Positions 16,196-28,058 of a stretch of 64,000 bases of DNA are shown piece after piece. This stretch comes from a bacterium. Its GTDB lineage: Bacteria > Desulfobacterota > Binatia > HRBIN30 > CADEER01. The notes beneath the pieces are model-generated. The model searched no databases. It was not told the DNA's origin and saw only the letters and a program-made list of their open reading frames with translations. Position 1 is the first letter of the stretch; each line of letters begins with the position of its first letter. A program made the position numbers and the translations under genes. Location of the stretch: contig JAHBUY010000003.1 of the NCBI GenBank assembly GCA_019637795.1, forward strand, positions 877,409-941,408. Direction: 5' to 3'.

Positions 16196-19100
16196 ATGGC
16201 AGCACGGGGGATGGGCGGCCTCGCGGCCAGTCTGGCGGTGCTCGCCGTGTGCGCGGCCGGCGACAGTCGCGCTCTGGCGGAGGGTCCGGCCTACCTGGTC
16301 AAGGACGTCACCGATGGCTCGGAGGCCGGGGTGTCTTCCGATCCGTCGGGCTTCGCCGACCTCGGCGGCGTCGTGCTGTTCACGGCCGAAGACCCCGAGC
16401 ACGGCGTCGGACTGTGGCGGACGGACGGGCAGCCGGACGGCACCGCGCTGGTGGCCGACCTGGGGCACATGGCCGGCCGGCGCAGCGACGTCCGCGCCGC
16501 GCACCGCGGCGTGCTGTACTTCGTCGGCCCGGGCGGTCTCTGGCGCAGCGACGGCAGCGCCGCCGGCACCAGTCGGCTGACCGACATCGCCGCCATCGAC
16601 CTGCTCGCCGGGCCCGATGCCCTGTATGCCTTCGGCAGCGACGACGCGCTGTGGCGGATCGCCTACGACGACGGCGTTTCCATCCGGCTCGCCGCGTTTC
16701 CCGACAGCCAGATCACCCCGTCGATGACGCTGGTCGGCGACCGGCTCTTCTTCGCCGTATCGTCAGCGGCGACCGAGGAGCTGTGGACCAGCGATGGCAC
16801 CGCGGCCGGCACCCGCCCGCTGCGCGCCGTCCAGCTCACCAACCGCGAGGGCGGGAACAACCAGGCGCAGTTGTTCGCCGCCGGCGCTCAGCTCTTCTTC
16901 GTCGCCCGCGACGACGCCGGCTGGGAGCTGTGGCGCAGCGACGGCACCGAGGCGGGGACCCGGCGGGTGCGCGACATCGCTCCCGGCGCCAGCAGCGGCC
17001 TCCACTTCAACGACTACAGCGAGATGCCGCAGCCCTTCTTCGCCGCCGTCGGTGACACCCTGCTGTTCATGGCCAACGACGGCCTCAGCGGCCTCGAGCT
17101 GTGGCGCAGCGACGGCAGCGAGGCCGGCACGCAGCGGGTCGCCGACCTCGGCGCCGGCGCGCTCGGGGCCGACGGGACCAGCGGCGGCGACGACGACTCC
17201 GACGTCGCGCAGCGCACCATCGCCATGCTCCCCGCCGGCCGCCGGCTGTTCTTCACGGCGCGCCCGTCGGGCGTCGCGCTGGAGCTCTGGGAGAGCGACG
17301 GCACGGCGGCGGGCACCCGCCGGGTGGCGCGGCTGACCGACGACTGGGGCGAGTTGCAGAGCGCCGCGGCCGGCGACCGGCTCTACCTGAGCGTGCAGTC
17401 GACCCAGGGCGGCGCGCGGCTGTGGACCAGCGACGGCACCCCGTCCGGCACCACCATGGTGGCGGCGCCGTACGACTACGCCTCCGCGATGACGCCCGCC
17501 GGCGACGGCATCGTCTTCGCCGCCGCGGACGCGGTCGCCGGCACCGAGCCGTGGGCCAGCGACGGCACCGCCGCCGGCACCCGACGGCTGGTCGACATCG
17601 CCGTCGGTCGCCCGGGCCTCGACCCGAACCAGCTCACCGACGTCGCCGGCACGCTGCTGTTCGTGGCGAGCGACCCCGCGCACGGGGTGGAGCTGTGGCG
17701 CAGCGACGGCACCGCCGCCGGCACGACGCTGGTCGCCGACATCGCGCCTGGTGCGCGGTCGTCGTCCCCGCAGGAGCTGGCGGCGTCGGGCGCCACGCTC
17801 TACTTCAGCGCCGACGATGGCGTGCACGGCCGCGAGCTGTGGCGCAGCGACGGCACGGCGGCGGGCACCCACCTGGTGAAAGACATCGCCCCGCAGTCCG
17901 GCGATCCGTGGCTGTTCGTCCCCGACGGCCGCGGCGGCGTCTTCTTCTTCGCCTCGCAGCCTGAGACCGGCTACGAGCCGTGGCACAGCGACGGCACGAC
18001 CGCCGGCACCCGCCTGGTGCGCGACATCCGCCCCGGCCCGGAGGGATCGCTGCCCTACACCCCAGCGCCGGCGCTTCTCGGCCCGACGCTGCTGTTCAAC
18101 GCCGACGACGGCGAGCACGGGGCCGAGCTGTGGCGCAGCGACGGCACCGCGGCGGGAACGACGCTGGTGGCCGACCTCCTCCCCGGCGAGGCGGGGGCCG
18201 ATCCCGAGTGGTTCACCCCGTTGAACGACGCGATGGTCTTCTTCGCCGTCAATCCGTCGCGCGACCGCAGCCTGTGGCGCAGCGACGGCACCAGCGCCGG
18301 GACGGTGCGCCTCGCCGACGTGGGAACACTCGTGGGCCGAGCGGCGGTGGCCGAGGGACGGATGTTGTTTGCGACCGAGACGTACGTTGGACGCCACAAT
18401 CGCGTCCACCTCTGGGAGAGCGACGGCACCGCGACCGGCACCTTCCCCGTACCCGTCCCGCGCCTCGATCGCGCCACCACTGCCGCGGCCGGGAACGGCC
18501 TGTTCGCGATCCTCGACACCTACTTCCCGAAGCTCTACCGGCTCGACTGCGGCGTGCTGATGGAATCGCCCAATCCGCTCTTCGATCTCGTCGGTCTCGG
18601 GGATCGCGTCCTGTTCACCTCGGCTCCCGACGTCGGCTACGGCACGCGCCTGTGGACCAGCGACGGCAGCGCCGCCGGCACCGTGCCCCTGCAGGATCTG
18701 CTGACGGTGCCGGAGGGCCTCCGCTACCGCCGGACGCCGGCGCCGGAGCTCACGCGCGCCGGCGATCGGGTGTTCTTCGTCGGCGACTTCGGCACCAGCG
18801 GGCGCGAGCTGTGGGCGCTGCCGCTGGCGGCGCTGCCGGTGGTCGATGCGCCGACCTGCCCGGCGCTGCCAACGCCGACGCCGCGTCGCACGGCGGCGCC
18901 GTTCGAGTGCCCCGGCGGCGACGAGGAATGCACGGTGCTGGCGCTCGACGCGGTCGCCGCCGAGGCGGGCGGCACCACGACCATCACGGCACTCCTGCGG
19001 GCGACCGACGCGCCGATCGCCGGCATCCAGAACGACCTCGCGTTCCCGGACGGCATCACGGTCCCCGCCCGCGACGACGGCGCGCCGGATTGCGCGGTCG

Positions 19101-19510
19101 ATCCGGGCATCGACAAGGAGGCGACCAGCTTCGCCTTCCAGCCACCCGGCTGCGCACCCGGCGCGACCTGCACCGGCCTGCGCGCGATCGTCATCTCCTT
19201 CGGCAACGCCGATCCGATCCCCGACGGCGCCGCCCTGTACACCTGCGCCCTGCACGTCGCGGCCGGCGCCGAACCGGGAACCCATCGCCTCGCCCTCTCC
19301 AACCTCGGCGCCTCCGATCCCGACGGGCTCGCGGTGCCGCTGAGCGGCATCGACGGCACCATCGTGGTCCGCGAGGGATCGGGCAGCCGACCGTCCACCG
19401 GCGACGCGTCCGGCAGCGGCGGGTGTCAGGCCGCGCGCGGCGCCGCGCCGGCGTCGGCGCTGTCGCTGCTGCCGCTGGCTCTTCTCTGGTTGCGCCGCCG
19501 GCACGGGTAG
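16196..19510 (+). CDS. Secreted ELWxxDGT-repeat protein with cohesin-like domain and C-terminal sorting tail
   Basis: This 1104-residue protein has a signal peptide (about 1-28, cleavage near RALA). Residues about 60-880 contain some 15 copies of the ELWRSDGTAAGT unit, spaced roughly 45-60 residues, as in beta-propeller-like surface proteins. After a Pro/Thr linker comes a domain at about 920-1060 resembling cohesin-type dockerin-binding folds (LDAVAAEAGGTTTITALLRATDAPIAG reads as its first strands). The tail has a Gly-Gly-Cys, a hydrophobic segment ALSLLPLALLWL and RRRHG, the layout of MYXO-CTERM-like sorting signals. It is therefore probably displayed on the cell surface. Function is unknown. 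It has no recognised partner in the window. Confidence 0.88.
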   Translation: MAARGMGGLAASLAVLAVCAAGDSRALAEGPAYLVKDVTDGSEAGVSSDPSGFADLGGVVLFTAEDPEHGVGLWRTDGQPDGTALVADLGHMAGRRSDVRAAHRGVLYFVGPGGLWRSDGSAAGTSRLTDIAAIDLLAGPDALYAFGSDDALWRIAYDDGVSIRLAAFPDSQITPSMTLVGDRLFFAVSSAATEELWTSDGTAAGTRPLRAVQLTNREGGNNQAQLFAAGAQLFFVARDDAGWELWRSDGTEAGTRRVRDIAPGASSGLHFNDYSEMPQPFFAAVGDTLLFMANDGLSGLELWRSDGSEAGTQRVADLGAGALGADGTSGGDDDSDVAQRTIAMLPAGRRLFFTARPSGVALELWESDGTAAGTRRVARLTDDWGELQSAAAGDRLYLSVQSTQGGARLWTSDGTPSGTTMVAAPYDYASAMTPAGDGIVFAAADAVAGTEPWASDGTAAGTRRLVDIAVGRPGLDPNQLTDVAGTLLFVASDPAHGVELWRSDGTAAGTTLVADIAPGARSSSPQELAASGATLYFSADDGVHGRELWRSDGTAAGTHLVKDIAPQSGDPWLFVPDGRGGVFFFASQPETGYEPWHSDGTTAGTRLVRDIRPGPEGSLPYTPAPALLGPTLLFNADDGEHGAELWRSDGTAAGTTLVADLLPGEAGADPEWFTPLNDAMVFFAVNPSRDRSLWRSDGTSAGTVRLADVGTLVGRAAVAEGRMLFATETYVGRHNRVHLWESDGTATGTFPVPVPRLDRATTAAAGNGLFAILDTYFPKLYRLDCGVLMESPNPLFDLVGLGDRVLFTSAPDVGYGTRLWTSDGSAAGTVPLQDLLTVPEGLRYRRTPAPELTRAGDRVFFVGDFGTSGRELWALPLAALPVVDAPTCPALPTPTPRRTAAPFECPGGDEECTVLALDAVAAEAGGTTTITALLRATDAPIAGIQNDLAFPDGITVPARDDGAPDCAVDPGIDKEATSFAFQPPGCAPGATCTGLRAIVISFGNADPIPDGAALYTCALHVAAGAEPGTHRLALSNLGASDPDGLAVPLSGIDGTIVVREGSGSRPSTGDASGSGGCQAARGAAPASALSLLPLALLWLRRRHG

Positions 19511-19530
19511 GGTCGCGGCCGGGGTCATCC

Positions 19531-19564
19531 CGCTTTTCCGGACCGCGGTCCGCTGCTAACCGGT
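19531..19564 (+). promoter_or_regulatory. 34-bp shared element B: promoter with palindromic operator
   Basis: This is the second copy of the element at 13857-13890. The central palindrome GGACCGCGGTCC (19540-19551) is perfect, and flanks CGCTTTTCC and GCTGCTAACCGGT are identical to copy A. It lies 35 bases upstream of ATG 19587. Confidence 0.6.
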
Positions 19565-19586
19565 CGGCCTGGGAGGACGCCCGGGT

Positions 19587-20654
19587 ATGCAGATCGTAGA
19601 CGCAGACGGACACGTCGCCGAGGGATCGACGCTGGCGCTGGAAGCGATGAAGCGCTGGCCGCAGCACATCGCGCTGCGCACCGACGGCCGCCCCAGCCTG
19701 ATGATCGAGGGCCGGCACTATCCCGAGGACTCGGGGCCGGGCGCCGGCTGTCCGCCGGAGCACGGGCTCAGCGTGGTCGAGGGGATCAACTGGTCGAGCG
19801 CCGCCGGGGTGCTGGGCGACGCCGATCGCGACCACATCGACACCATGGTGCTCTATCCGAGCTTCGGCCTCTGCGCCCCGAGCATCGAGGATCCCGAGTT
19901 CGCCGCCGGCTTCGCGCGCCTCTACAACCAGTGGATCGCCGACTACTGCAAGGACACCAAGGGCCGCCTGCGCGGCGTGGCGGTGACGCCGCTGGAGCAC
20001 GGCGCGGTGGCGATCGACATCATGCGCGAGGCGCGCGCGCTCGGGCTGGTGGCGACGATGATCCCGCCGGCGCTGAAGACGCGCAACCTCGACCACCTCG
20101 ACCTCGATCCGTTCTACGCCGCCGCCGCCGAGCTCGACATGCCGCTCGGCGTCCACGGCGCGCCCGGCATCCACCTGCCGAAGATCGGCGTCGACCGCTT
20201 CACCAACTACATCCAGGTGCACTGCATCAGCTTCCCCTTCGACCAGATGACGGCGATGACCGCGCTGGTCTCGGGCGGCGTCTTCGACCGCCACCCGACG
20301 CTGCGCGTCGCCTTCCTCGAGGCCGGCGTCGGCTGGGTGCCGTTCTTCCTCGACCGCCTGCACGAGCACTACGAGAAGCGCGGCGACTGGATCCCCAACG
20401 GCTGGCGCCGCGATCCGCTCGAGTACCTGAAGGCGGGCAACATCTACGTGAGCTGCGAGCCCGAGGAGCCGATCCTGCCCGGCGTCATCGACGTCCTCGG
20501 CGACGACTTCATCATGTTCGCGAGCGACTACCCGCACTGGGACGGCGACTGGCCGGAGAGCACCAAGCACCTGCGCAGCCGCGGCGACATCAGCGACGCG
20601 TCGCGGCGCAAGATCGGCGGCGACAACGCGCAGCGGTTCTATGGGTTGGGATGA
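19587..20654 (+). CDS. Amidohydrolase family 2 (TIM-barrel metal-dependent hydrolase)
   Basis: This 355-residue Amidohydro_2 protein, paralogous to 14835-16025, has metal motif DADGH (Asp5, Asp7, His9), a central HGAPG (about 189-193), the second His region FPFDQMTAM, and the closing Asp in ASDYPHWDGDWP (about 312-323). The ACMSD-like fold suggests a decarboxylase or hydrolase acting on an aromatic or cyclic acid; the precise reaction is not predictable. A GGGAGG site lies before ATG 19587, and the shared palindromic element stands immediately upstream. A Uma2-like gene follows 62 bases later. Confidence 0.85.
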   Translation: MQIVDADGHVAEGSTLALEAMKRWPQHIALRTDGRPSLMIEGRHYPEDSGPGAGCPPEHGLSVVEGINWSSAAGVLGDADRDHIDTMVLYPSFGLCAPSIEDPEFAAGFARLYNQWIADYCKDTKGRLRGVAVTPLEHGAVAIDIMREARALGLVATMIPPALKTRNLDHLDLDPFYAAAAELDMPLGVHGAPGIHLPKIGVDRFTNYIQVHCISFPFDQMTAMTALVSGGVFDRHPTLRVAFLEAGVGWVPFFLDRLHEHYEKRGDWIPNGWRRDPLEYLKAGNIYVSCEPEEPILPGVIDVLGDDFIMFASDYPHWDGDWPESTKHLRSRGDISDASRRKIGGDNAQRFYGLG

Positions 20655-20716
20655 GAAGAAGCCTCGATGCAACGACGTCATGTTCCCCTCCTCGGCGCGG
20701 CGGTAGAGAGGTCCTG

Positions 20717-21292
20717 ATGGCGCAACCCGCCAACATCCTCCGCCAGAAGCGCTTCACCGCGCGCGATCTCTGGCGGATGCCGGACGACGGCAACCGCTAC
20801 GAGATCATCGACGGGGAGGTGTTCGTGACCCCCGCTCCCTACGTCAGCCATCAGGAGGTGCTGGCGAACCTGAACGACGTCCTCCGCCACCATGTGCGCA
20901 GGCATCGGCTCGGTCTCCTGCTCTTCGCCCCAGTTGGCGTCGTGCTCGAGCCGCTGAGCGGGGTCGAGCCAGATCTGATCTTCGTCGCACATGCGCGGCG
21001 CGCGATCGTGCAGAGCAAGGGCATCTTCGGTCCGCCCGACCTGGCAGCCGAGATCCTGTCGCCGTCGACGGCGGCGCGGGACCGCGGCCGCAAGAAGGCG
21101 CTCTACGCCCGCACCGGCGTCGCCCACTACTGGATGGTCGACCCGCGCGCGGGGACGCTCGTCGCGCTGCGCTTGCAAGGGGACGCCTACGCCGTCGAGG
21201 CCGAGGTGGGTCCGCGCGGCACCTTCAAGCCGTCGTTGTTCCCCGGCCTCGCCATCCGCATGCGCGACCTGCTGCGACGCACGACCGACTGA
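20717..21292 (+). CDS. Uma2 family endonuclease-like protein (DUF820)
   Basis: This 191-residue PD-(D/E)xK-fold protein carries the Uma2 signature: YEIIDGEVFVTPAP (about 35-48), VEPDLIFVA with the catalytic Asp (about 81-89), DLAAEILSPSTAARDRGRKKALYARTGV, holding the E-x-(S) and Lys (about 111-138), and HYWMVDP. These proteins are abundant in cyanobacteria, Chloroflexi and high-GC environmental genomes, and their physiological role is unclear. The start is ATG 20717, with a weak ribosome site. Confidence 0.85.
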   Translation: MAQPANILRQKRFTARDLWRMPDDGNRYEIIDGEVFVTPAPYVSHQEVLANLNDVLRHHVRRHRLGLLLFAPVGVVLEPLSGVEPDLIFVAHARRAIVQSKGIFGPPDLAAEILSPSTAARDRGRKKALYARTGVAHYWMVDPRAGTLVALRLQGDAYAVEAEVGPRGTFKPSLFPGLAIRMRDLLRRTTD

Positions 21293-21327
21293 CCGGCGGG
21301 CGCGACCTGCGGCCACGAGGGCCGCGG

Positions 21328-22263
21328 CTACGGCTCGAGCACCACCTTGATGGCGCCGGCCTTGCGGTCGCGGGCGATGGCGAAGGCCTCGGGCGCCGCG
21401 TCGAGCGGCAGGCGATGGGTGATGACGGCGCCGGGGATCTCCGGGTTGTCAGCGAGCAGCGCCGCCGCCGCCTCGATGTCGCGGCCGGCGGCGTGCCGCC
21501 CGTACATGCTCGACGGCTGGATGCGCAGCTCCTTCATCATCAGCGGCAGGCCCGGCAGCCCGAGCGGCGCCCAGTAGACCGAGAGCAGCACCAGGGTCGC
21601 GCCCGGCCGGGCAACCTCGGTGATGCGCTGCAGCGCGCTGTCGCTGCCGGCGCACTCGACGACGACGTCGTACTCGCCGTCGATCGGCGTCGCGCCGAGG
21701 CGCTCGCCGGCCTCGCGCTGCCGATCGTAGCGCGCCTCCAGCGACACCTCGGCGCCGGCGAAGCGGGCGGCGGCGACGGCGCAGAGGCCGATCGAGCCGC
21801 CGCCGACCACGGCGACGCGCTGGCCGCCGCGCAGGCCGATCATGCGGAAGCCGTGCACCGCGACGGCCAGCGGCTCGACCAGGCTGGCGTCGCGGATCGC
21901 GACGCCGCTGGGCAGCGGCACCAGGCAGCGCCGCGGCACGATCAGCTCCTCCGCCATGCCGCCGTCGCGCATGATGCCGAAGATCATCTGCGGCGCCGAG
22001 CGGCAGAGGTTGTAGTCGCCGGCGCGGCAGAATTCACAGCTCTCGCAGGGCGCCAGCGGCTCGATCGCCACCGGCCGGCCGTCGGGCAGCTCGCCCGCCA
22101 GCTCGTGCCCCAGCGTCACCCCCATCGTCGCCCCGTGCTCGATCATGTGCAGATCGGAGCCGCAGATCCCGGCCGCCCTGATCTTCACCCGCACCCCGTC
22201 CCCGTTGGGCGGCGGCACATCGACCACGCAGACAGACCCGTTCTCCACTCGAACAGCGCGCAT
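21328..22263 (-). CDS. Zinc-dependent alcohol dehydrogenase (MDR family)
   Basis: This 311-residue medium-chain dehydrogenase has a catalytic zinc Cys in GICGSDLH (about 33-40), GHE at about 53-55, structural zinc Cys residues in [15 protein letters not shown] (about 73-87), and the nucleotide motif VVGGGSIGL (about 152-160). It is some 30-40 residues shorter than typical family members (about 345), mainly through short loops, and all metal and cofactor motifs are intact. Oxidation of a secondary alcohol or polyol is likely; the exact substrate is unknown. It is divergent from the glucosidase gene across a repeat-bearing region. Confidence 0.88.
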   Translation of the reverse strand: MRAVRVENGSVCVVDVPPPNGDGVRVKIRAAGICGSDLHMIEHGATMGVTLGHELAGELPDGRPVAIEPLAPCESCEFCRAGDYNLCRSAPQMIFGIMRDGGMAEELIVPRRCLVPLPSGVAIRDASLVEPLAVAVHGFRMIGLRGGQRVAVVGGGSIGLCAVAAARFAGAEVSLEARYDRQREAGERLGATPIDGEYDVVVECAGSDSALQRITEVARPGATLVLLSVYWAPLGLPGLPLMMKELRIQPSSMYGRHAAGRDIEAAAALLADNPEIPGAVITHRLPLDAAPEAFAIARDRKAGAIKVVLEP

Positions 22264-22307
22264 GGCGGGTGCAAATCAGAGCCGGCGAACCGCAGTCAAA
22301 CCCAGAC

Positions 22308-22392
22308 GATTTCACCGCAGAGACACAGAGAAGCGGCGGATGCGGATGCGAGTCCGGCGCCGCCGCGTCTCTGCGTCTCGGCGGTGAAATCT
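22308..22392. repeat. Hairpin repeat family A, copy 2
   Basis: GATTTCACCGC-AGAGACACAGAG near 22308-22330 is matched by an imperfect complement ending GGCGGTGAAATCT at 22392. It lies between the divergent alcohol dehydrogenase and glucosidase genes, so it cannot be a simple 3'-end terminator there. Confidence 0.6.
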
Positions 22393-22428
22393 TCCGGGGT
22401 CGCCCCGCATCCCACGCCCATGTTCCAC

Positions 22429-22458
22429 TTGCCCCCCCGCACCGGACCCACCTATCCT
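22429..22458 (+). promoter_or_regulatory. Predicted promoter of the glucosidase gene
   Basis: TTGCCC (22429-22434), 18-bp spacer and TATCCT (22453-22458) end 11 bases before ATG 22470, implying a very short leader. Confidence 0.4.
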
Positions 22459-22469
22459 CGCCCACGCCG

Positions 22470-25139
<2,670 letters not shown>

Positions 25140-25185
25140 GCGGACGAGACGGTCGGGCGCGCGCCGGCGTCGCCCGGGCCCGACC

Positions 25186-25746
25186 ATGCTGCGCGACGGC
25201 GACGGGACCCGATTGACACGGCGCCCGACAGCCGGCCTTCTGGGGGCCGTGCGATGCGCCCTCGCCATGCTCCTCGTCGGCACCGCGGCGCTGGCCACCG
25301 TGCCGGCGGCGCCGGCGCCGGTGCCGGCGACGGCGGCGCAGGTGCTGGACGCCGTGAAGGCGGCCGACGCCAGGGTCGTGGTGGTCAACGTCTGGGCCAC
25401 CTGGTGCATCCCGTGCCGCGAGGAGATGCCCGACCTGCTGCGGCTGCGGCGCGCCTACCGGGACCGCGGCGTGGCGCTGCTGCTGGTGTCCGGCGACTTC
25501 GCCGCCGAGCGGGAACAGGCGGCGGCGTTCCTCGGCGAGCAGGGCGTCGACTTCCCCACCTACATCAAGACCGGCGACGACATGGCGTTCATCAACGCCC
25601 TCGATCCCCAGTGGTCGGGCGCGCTGCCGGCCACCTTCATCTTCGACGACCAGGGCCGCCTGCGGCACGCGCTGCTCGGCAAGTCGTCCTACGCACAGCT
25701 CGAGGCCAAGGTCCTCGACGTGCTCAACGCTGCGCCCGGAGGATGA
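25186..25746 (+). CDS. TlpA-like thioredoxin-fold disulfide reductase
   Basis: This 186-residue exported or membrane-anchored thioredoxin-like protein has a hydrophobic N-terminal segment at about 16-40, then the redox motif WCIPC (Trp73, Cys74, Cys77) in VVVVNVWATWCIPCREEMPDLL, and the cis-Pro region GALPATFIF (about 144-152). TlpA/ResE-type proteins keep periplasmic Cys residues reduced for cytochrome c or copper-site assembly. ATG 25186 is used; starts nearer the hydrophobic core (25249, 25267) are possible. The next gene begins one base after the stop and is also thioredoxin-like, so the two form a pair. Confidence 0.85.
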   Translation: MLRDGDGTRLTRRPTAGLLGAVRCALAMLLVGTAALATVPAAPAPVPATAAQVLDAVKAADARVVVVNVWATWCIPCREEMPDLLRLRRAYRDRGVALLLVSGDFAAEREQAAAFLGEQGVDFPTYIKTGDDMAFINALDPQWSGALPATFIFDDQGRLRHALLGKSSYAQLEAKVLDVLNAAPGG

Positions 25747-25747
25747 G

Positions 25748-26341
25748 ATGACCGTCCGCTCCCTGCTCGTCGTTGGACTGCTGTTCGCCGCCCCCGCGGC
25801 GGCGCTCGACCTCGGCGCCACCGCGCCCAAGGCCGACGTGAAGATGCGGAGCGTCGATGGCCCCGCCGTGAGCATCGCCGAGATCGCCGGCACGAAGGGC
25901 ACGCTGGTGATCTTCACCTGCAACCACTGTCCCTGGGCGAAGGCCTGGGAGCAGCGCATCGCGACCCTCGGCAACACCTACGGCAAGCGCGGCATCGGGG
26001 TCATCGCCATCAACGCCAACGACCCCGCCGCCTACGCCGACGACAGCTACGACGGCATGGTGGCGCGCGCCAGGGCGCTGGGACTGCAGTTCCCGTACGT
26101 GGTCGACAGCGGCTCCACGGTCGCCCGCGCCTTCGCCGCCGAGCGCACGCCGGAGGCGTTCCTCTTCGACGCCCAGGGCCGGCTCGTCTACCACGGCACC
26201 ATCGACGACAACGCCGAGCACGCCGACCAGGTGAAGGAGGCCTACCTGGCCAACGCCCTGGAGGCCGTGGCCAGCGGCCAGCCCGTGGCGGTGAAGGAAA
26301 CCAAGGCCCTGGGCTGCACGATCAAGTACTACGGGAGCTGA
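25748..26341 (+). CDS. Exported redoxin-family protein with CNHC active site
   Basis: This 197-residue peroxiredoxin/thioredoxin-fold protein has a cleavable signal (about 1-19, cleaved near PAAA), followed by LDLGATAPKADVKMRSVDG and the motif FTCNHCPWAKAWE (Cys58 and Cys61). Only one CxxC is seen, with the CNHCP wording typical of a widespread redoxin subfamily. Periplasmic thiol-disulfide exchange is likely. It abuts the TlpA-like gene by a single base, so the pair is almost certainly co-translated, perhaps as a reductant and its partner. Confidence 0.83.
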   Translation: MTVRSLLVVGLLFAAPAAALDLGATAPKADVKMRSVDGPAVSIAEIAGTKGTLVIFTCNHCPWAKAWEQRIATLGNTYGKRGIGVIAINANDPAAYADDSYDGMVARARALGLQFPYVVDSGSTVARAFAAERTPEAFLFDAQGRLVYHGTIDDNAEHADQVKEAYLANALEAVASGQPVAVKETKALGCTIKYYGS

Positions 26342-26520
26342 CCTGGGCCGCGCCCCCGCGCGGTCGCGCGCTGCCGGCGCATCAGACCGGCGCGCGAGCG
26401 GTCCCGAGGTGCGCGCGACGAGGCACCGGTGGCGATCGAGCGTGTCGCGCGGCCGCGCCGGAGCGCGGCCCTCCAGGTTGCTCCGCCAGTGTGGTATCTC
26501 GACGCGCGAGGAGAGCGTGG

Positions 26521-28020
26521 ATGACGATGCAGATCGGACCGACGGCGTTCGTGATCTTCGGGGGTGGCGGGGACCTCACCTGGCGGAAGCTGATCCCGGC
26601 CCTCTACAACCTCTGGCTCGACCAGTGGCTGACCGAACCGTTCAGGATCTTCTGCATCGACGGCAAGCCGAACGATGCGGCGACGTTCATCCAGCATCTG
26701 CGCGACGGCATCGACGCCTTCTCGCGCCAGGGCAAGGCGGAGGATGCCGCCTGGCAGCGCTTCAGCGGCAACATCCAGTACGTCCAGGCCGACTTCAATG
26801 ACCCCGCGCCGTACGCGGCGCTCGCCACCAAGCTCGATCAGCTCGACGAACAGTGGAAGGTGCGGGCGACGCGCCTCTTCTATCTCTCCACGCCACCGAC
26901 GGTGGTGCAGATGATCGCCACCCACCTGCAGCAGTCGGGCCTGACCGAGGACAAGGTACGGGCGCGGGTCGTCTGCGAGAAGCCGTTCGGACACGACCTC
27001 GAGAGCGCGCAGGCGCTCAACGGCTTCCTGATGGGCCTCTTCGACGAGCGCCAGGTCTACCGCATCGACCACTACCTCGGGAAAGAGACCGTCCAGAACC
27101 TGCTCGCCTTCCGCTTCGCCAACGGCATCCAGGAGCCGCTGTGGAACCGCCGCTACATCGACTCGGTGCAGATCACGGTCGCCGAAGCGGTGGGCGTCGA
27201 GCACCGCGGCGGCTACTACGATCAGTCCGGCGCGCTGCGGGACATGATCCAGAACCATCTGCTGCAGCTCCTCTGCCTGGTGGCGATGGAGCCGCCGGTG
27301 TCGTTCGAGGCCGACGAGCTGCGCAACAAGAAGGTCGACGTGCTGCACGCCATCCGGCCGATCGACCGCGACGAGCTGTCGCGCCACGCCGTGCGCGGCC
27401 AGTACGGCCCCGGCACGATCGACGGCCAGCGCGTCGTCGGCTACCGCGAGGAGCCGGGCGTGAATCCGAAGTCCACCACCGAGACCTTCGTCGCCCTCAA
27501 GCTGCAGGTCGACAACTGGCGCTGGCAGGACGTGCCGTTCTACCTGCGCACCGGCAAGCACCTCCCCGGTCAGGCGTCGGAGATCTGCATCACCTTCCGG
27601 CCGGTGCCGCACATGGCCTTCCCGCCCGAGCAGGTGGCGGAGATCGAGCCCAACCGCCTCTACCTGCAGATCCAGCCGGAGCAGGCGATCGTCGAGTCGT
27701 TCCAGGCCAAGTATCCGGGGCCGACGATGCGCCTGACCACGGTCGAGACCCGCTTCTCCTATGCCTCGTTCAACGAGCCGACGCCGGAGGCGTACGAGAC
27801 CCTGCTGCTCGACGTCATGCGCGGCGACGCGACGCTGTTCATGCGCGGCGACCAGGTCGAGGCGGCGTGGAAAGTCGTGATGCCGATCCTCGACTACTGG
27901 CAGCACCAGGGGCCGCAGATCGCGATGTACCCCGCCGGCACCTGGGGTCCGGAGGCGTCGAATCAGATGCTGGCGCGCGACGGACGGGTGTGGGTCGAAC
28001 CCAAGTCGCTGCAGGGTTGA
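26521..28020 (+). CDS. zwf: Glucose-6-phosphate 1-dehydrogenase
   Basis: This 499-residue enzyme oxidises glucose-6-phosphate to 6-phosphoglucono-lactone with NAD(P)+, the entry to the pentose-phosphate and Entner-Doudoroff routes. The nucleotide site reads FGGGGDLTWRKL (about 13-24), where most family members have GASGDL. CEKPFGHDL lies at about 154-162, the substrate motif RIDHYLGKE at about 181-189 (with the catalytic His), and the C-terminal domain is complete. ATG 26521 follows GAGGAGAG. It is followed after 38 bases by an aldose epimerase and preceded by redoxins; no gluconolactonase or 6-phosphogluconate enzyme is in view. Confidence 0.95.
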   Translation: MTMQIGPTAFVIFGGGGDLTWRKLIPALYNLWLDQWLTEPFRIFCIDGKPNDAATFIQHLRDGIDAFSRQGKAEDAAWQRFSGNIQYVQADFNDPAPYAALATKLDQLDEQWKVRATRLFYLSTPPTVVQMIATHLQQSGLTEDKVRARVVCEKPFGHDLESAQALNGFLMGLFDERQVYRIDHYLGKETVQNLLAFRFANGIQEPLWNRRYIDSVQITVAEAVGVEHRGGYYDQSGALRDMIQNHLLQLLCLVAMEPPVSFEADELRNKKVDVLHAIRPIDRDELSRHAVRGQYGPGTIDGQRVVGYREEPGVNPKSTTETFVALKLQVDNWRWQDVPFYLRTGKHLPGQASEICITFRPVPHMAFPPEQVAEIEPNRLYLQIQPEQAIVESFQAKYPGPTMRLTTVETRFSYASFNEPTPEAYETLLLDVMRGDATLFMRGDQVEAAWKVVMPILDYWQHQGPQIAMYPAGTWGPEASNQMLARDGRVWVEPKSLQG

Positions 28021-28058
28021 TCCGCGCCGCGGCGACGCCGACGGGCGGAGGCGGGCGA

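Noticed and set aside
16780..18700. Direct DNA repeats resembling a CRISPR array or minisatellite
   Set aside because: The repeat unit (GTGGCGCAGCGACGGCAC type) codes in frame for WRSDGT. Spacing is irregular and in multiples of three; it is protein repeat structure.
16763..19528. Antisense frame of about 920 codons opposite the ELWxxDGT gene
   Set aside because: Same mirror effect. The repeats seen in it (GRRAVA-type) are just the complement of the ELWRSDGT coding repeats.
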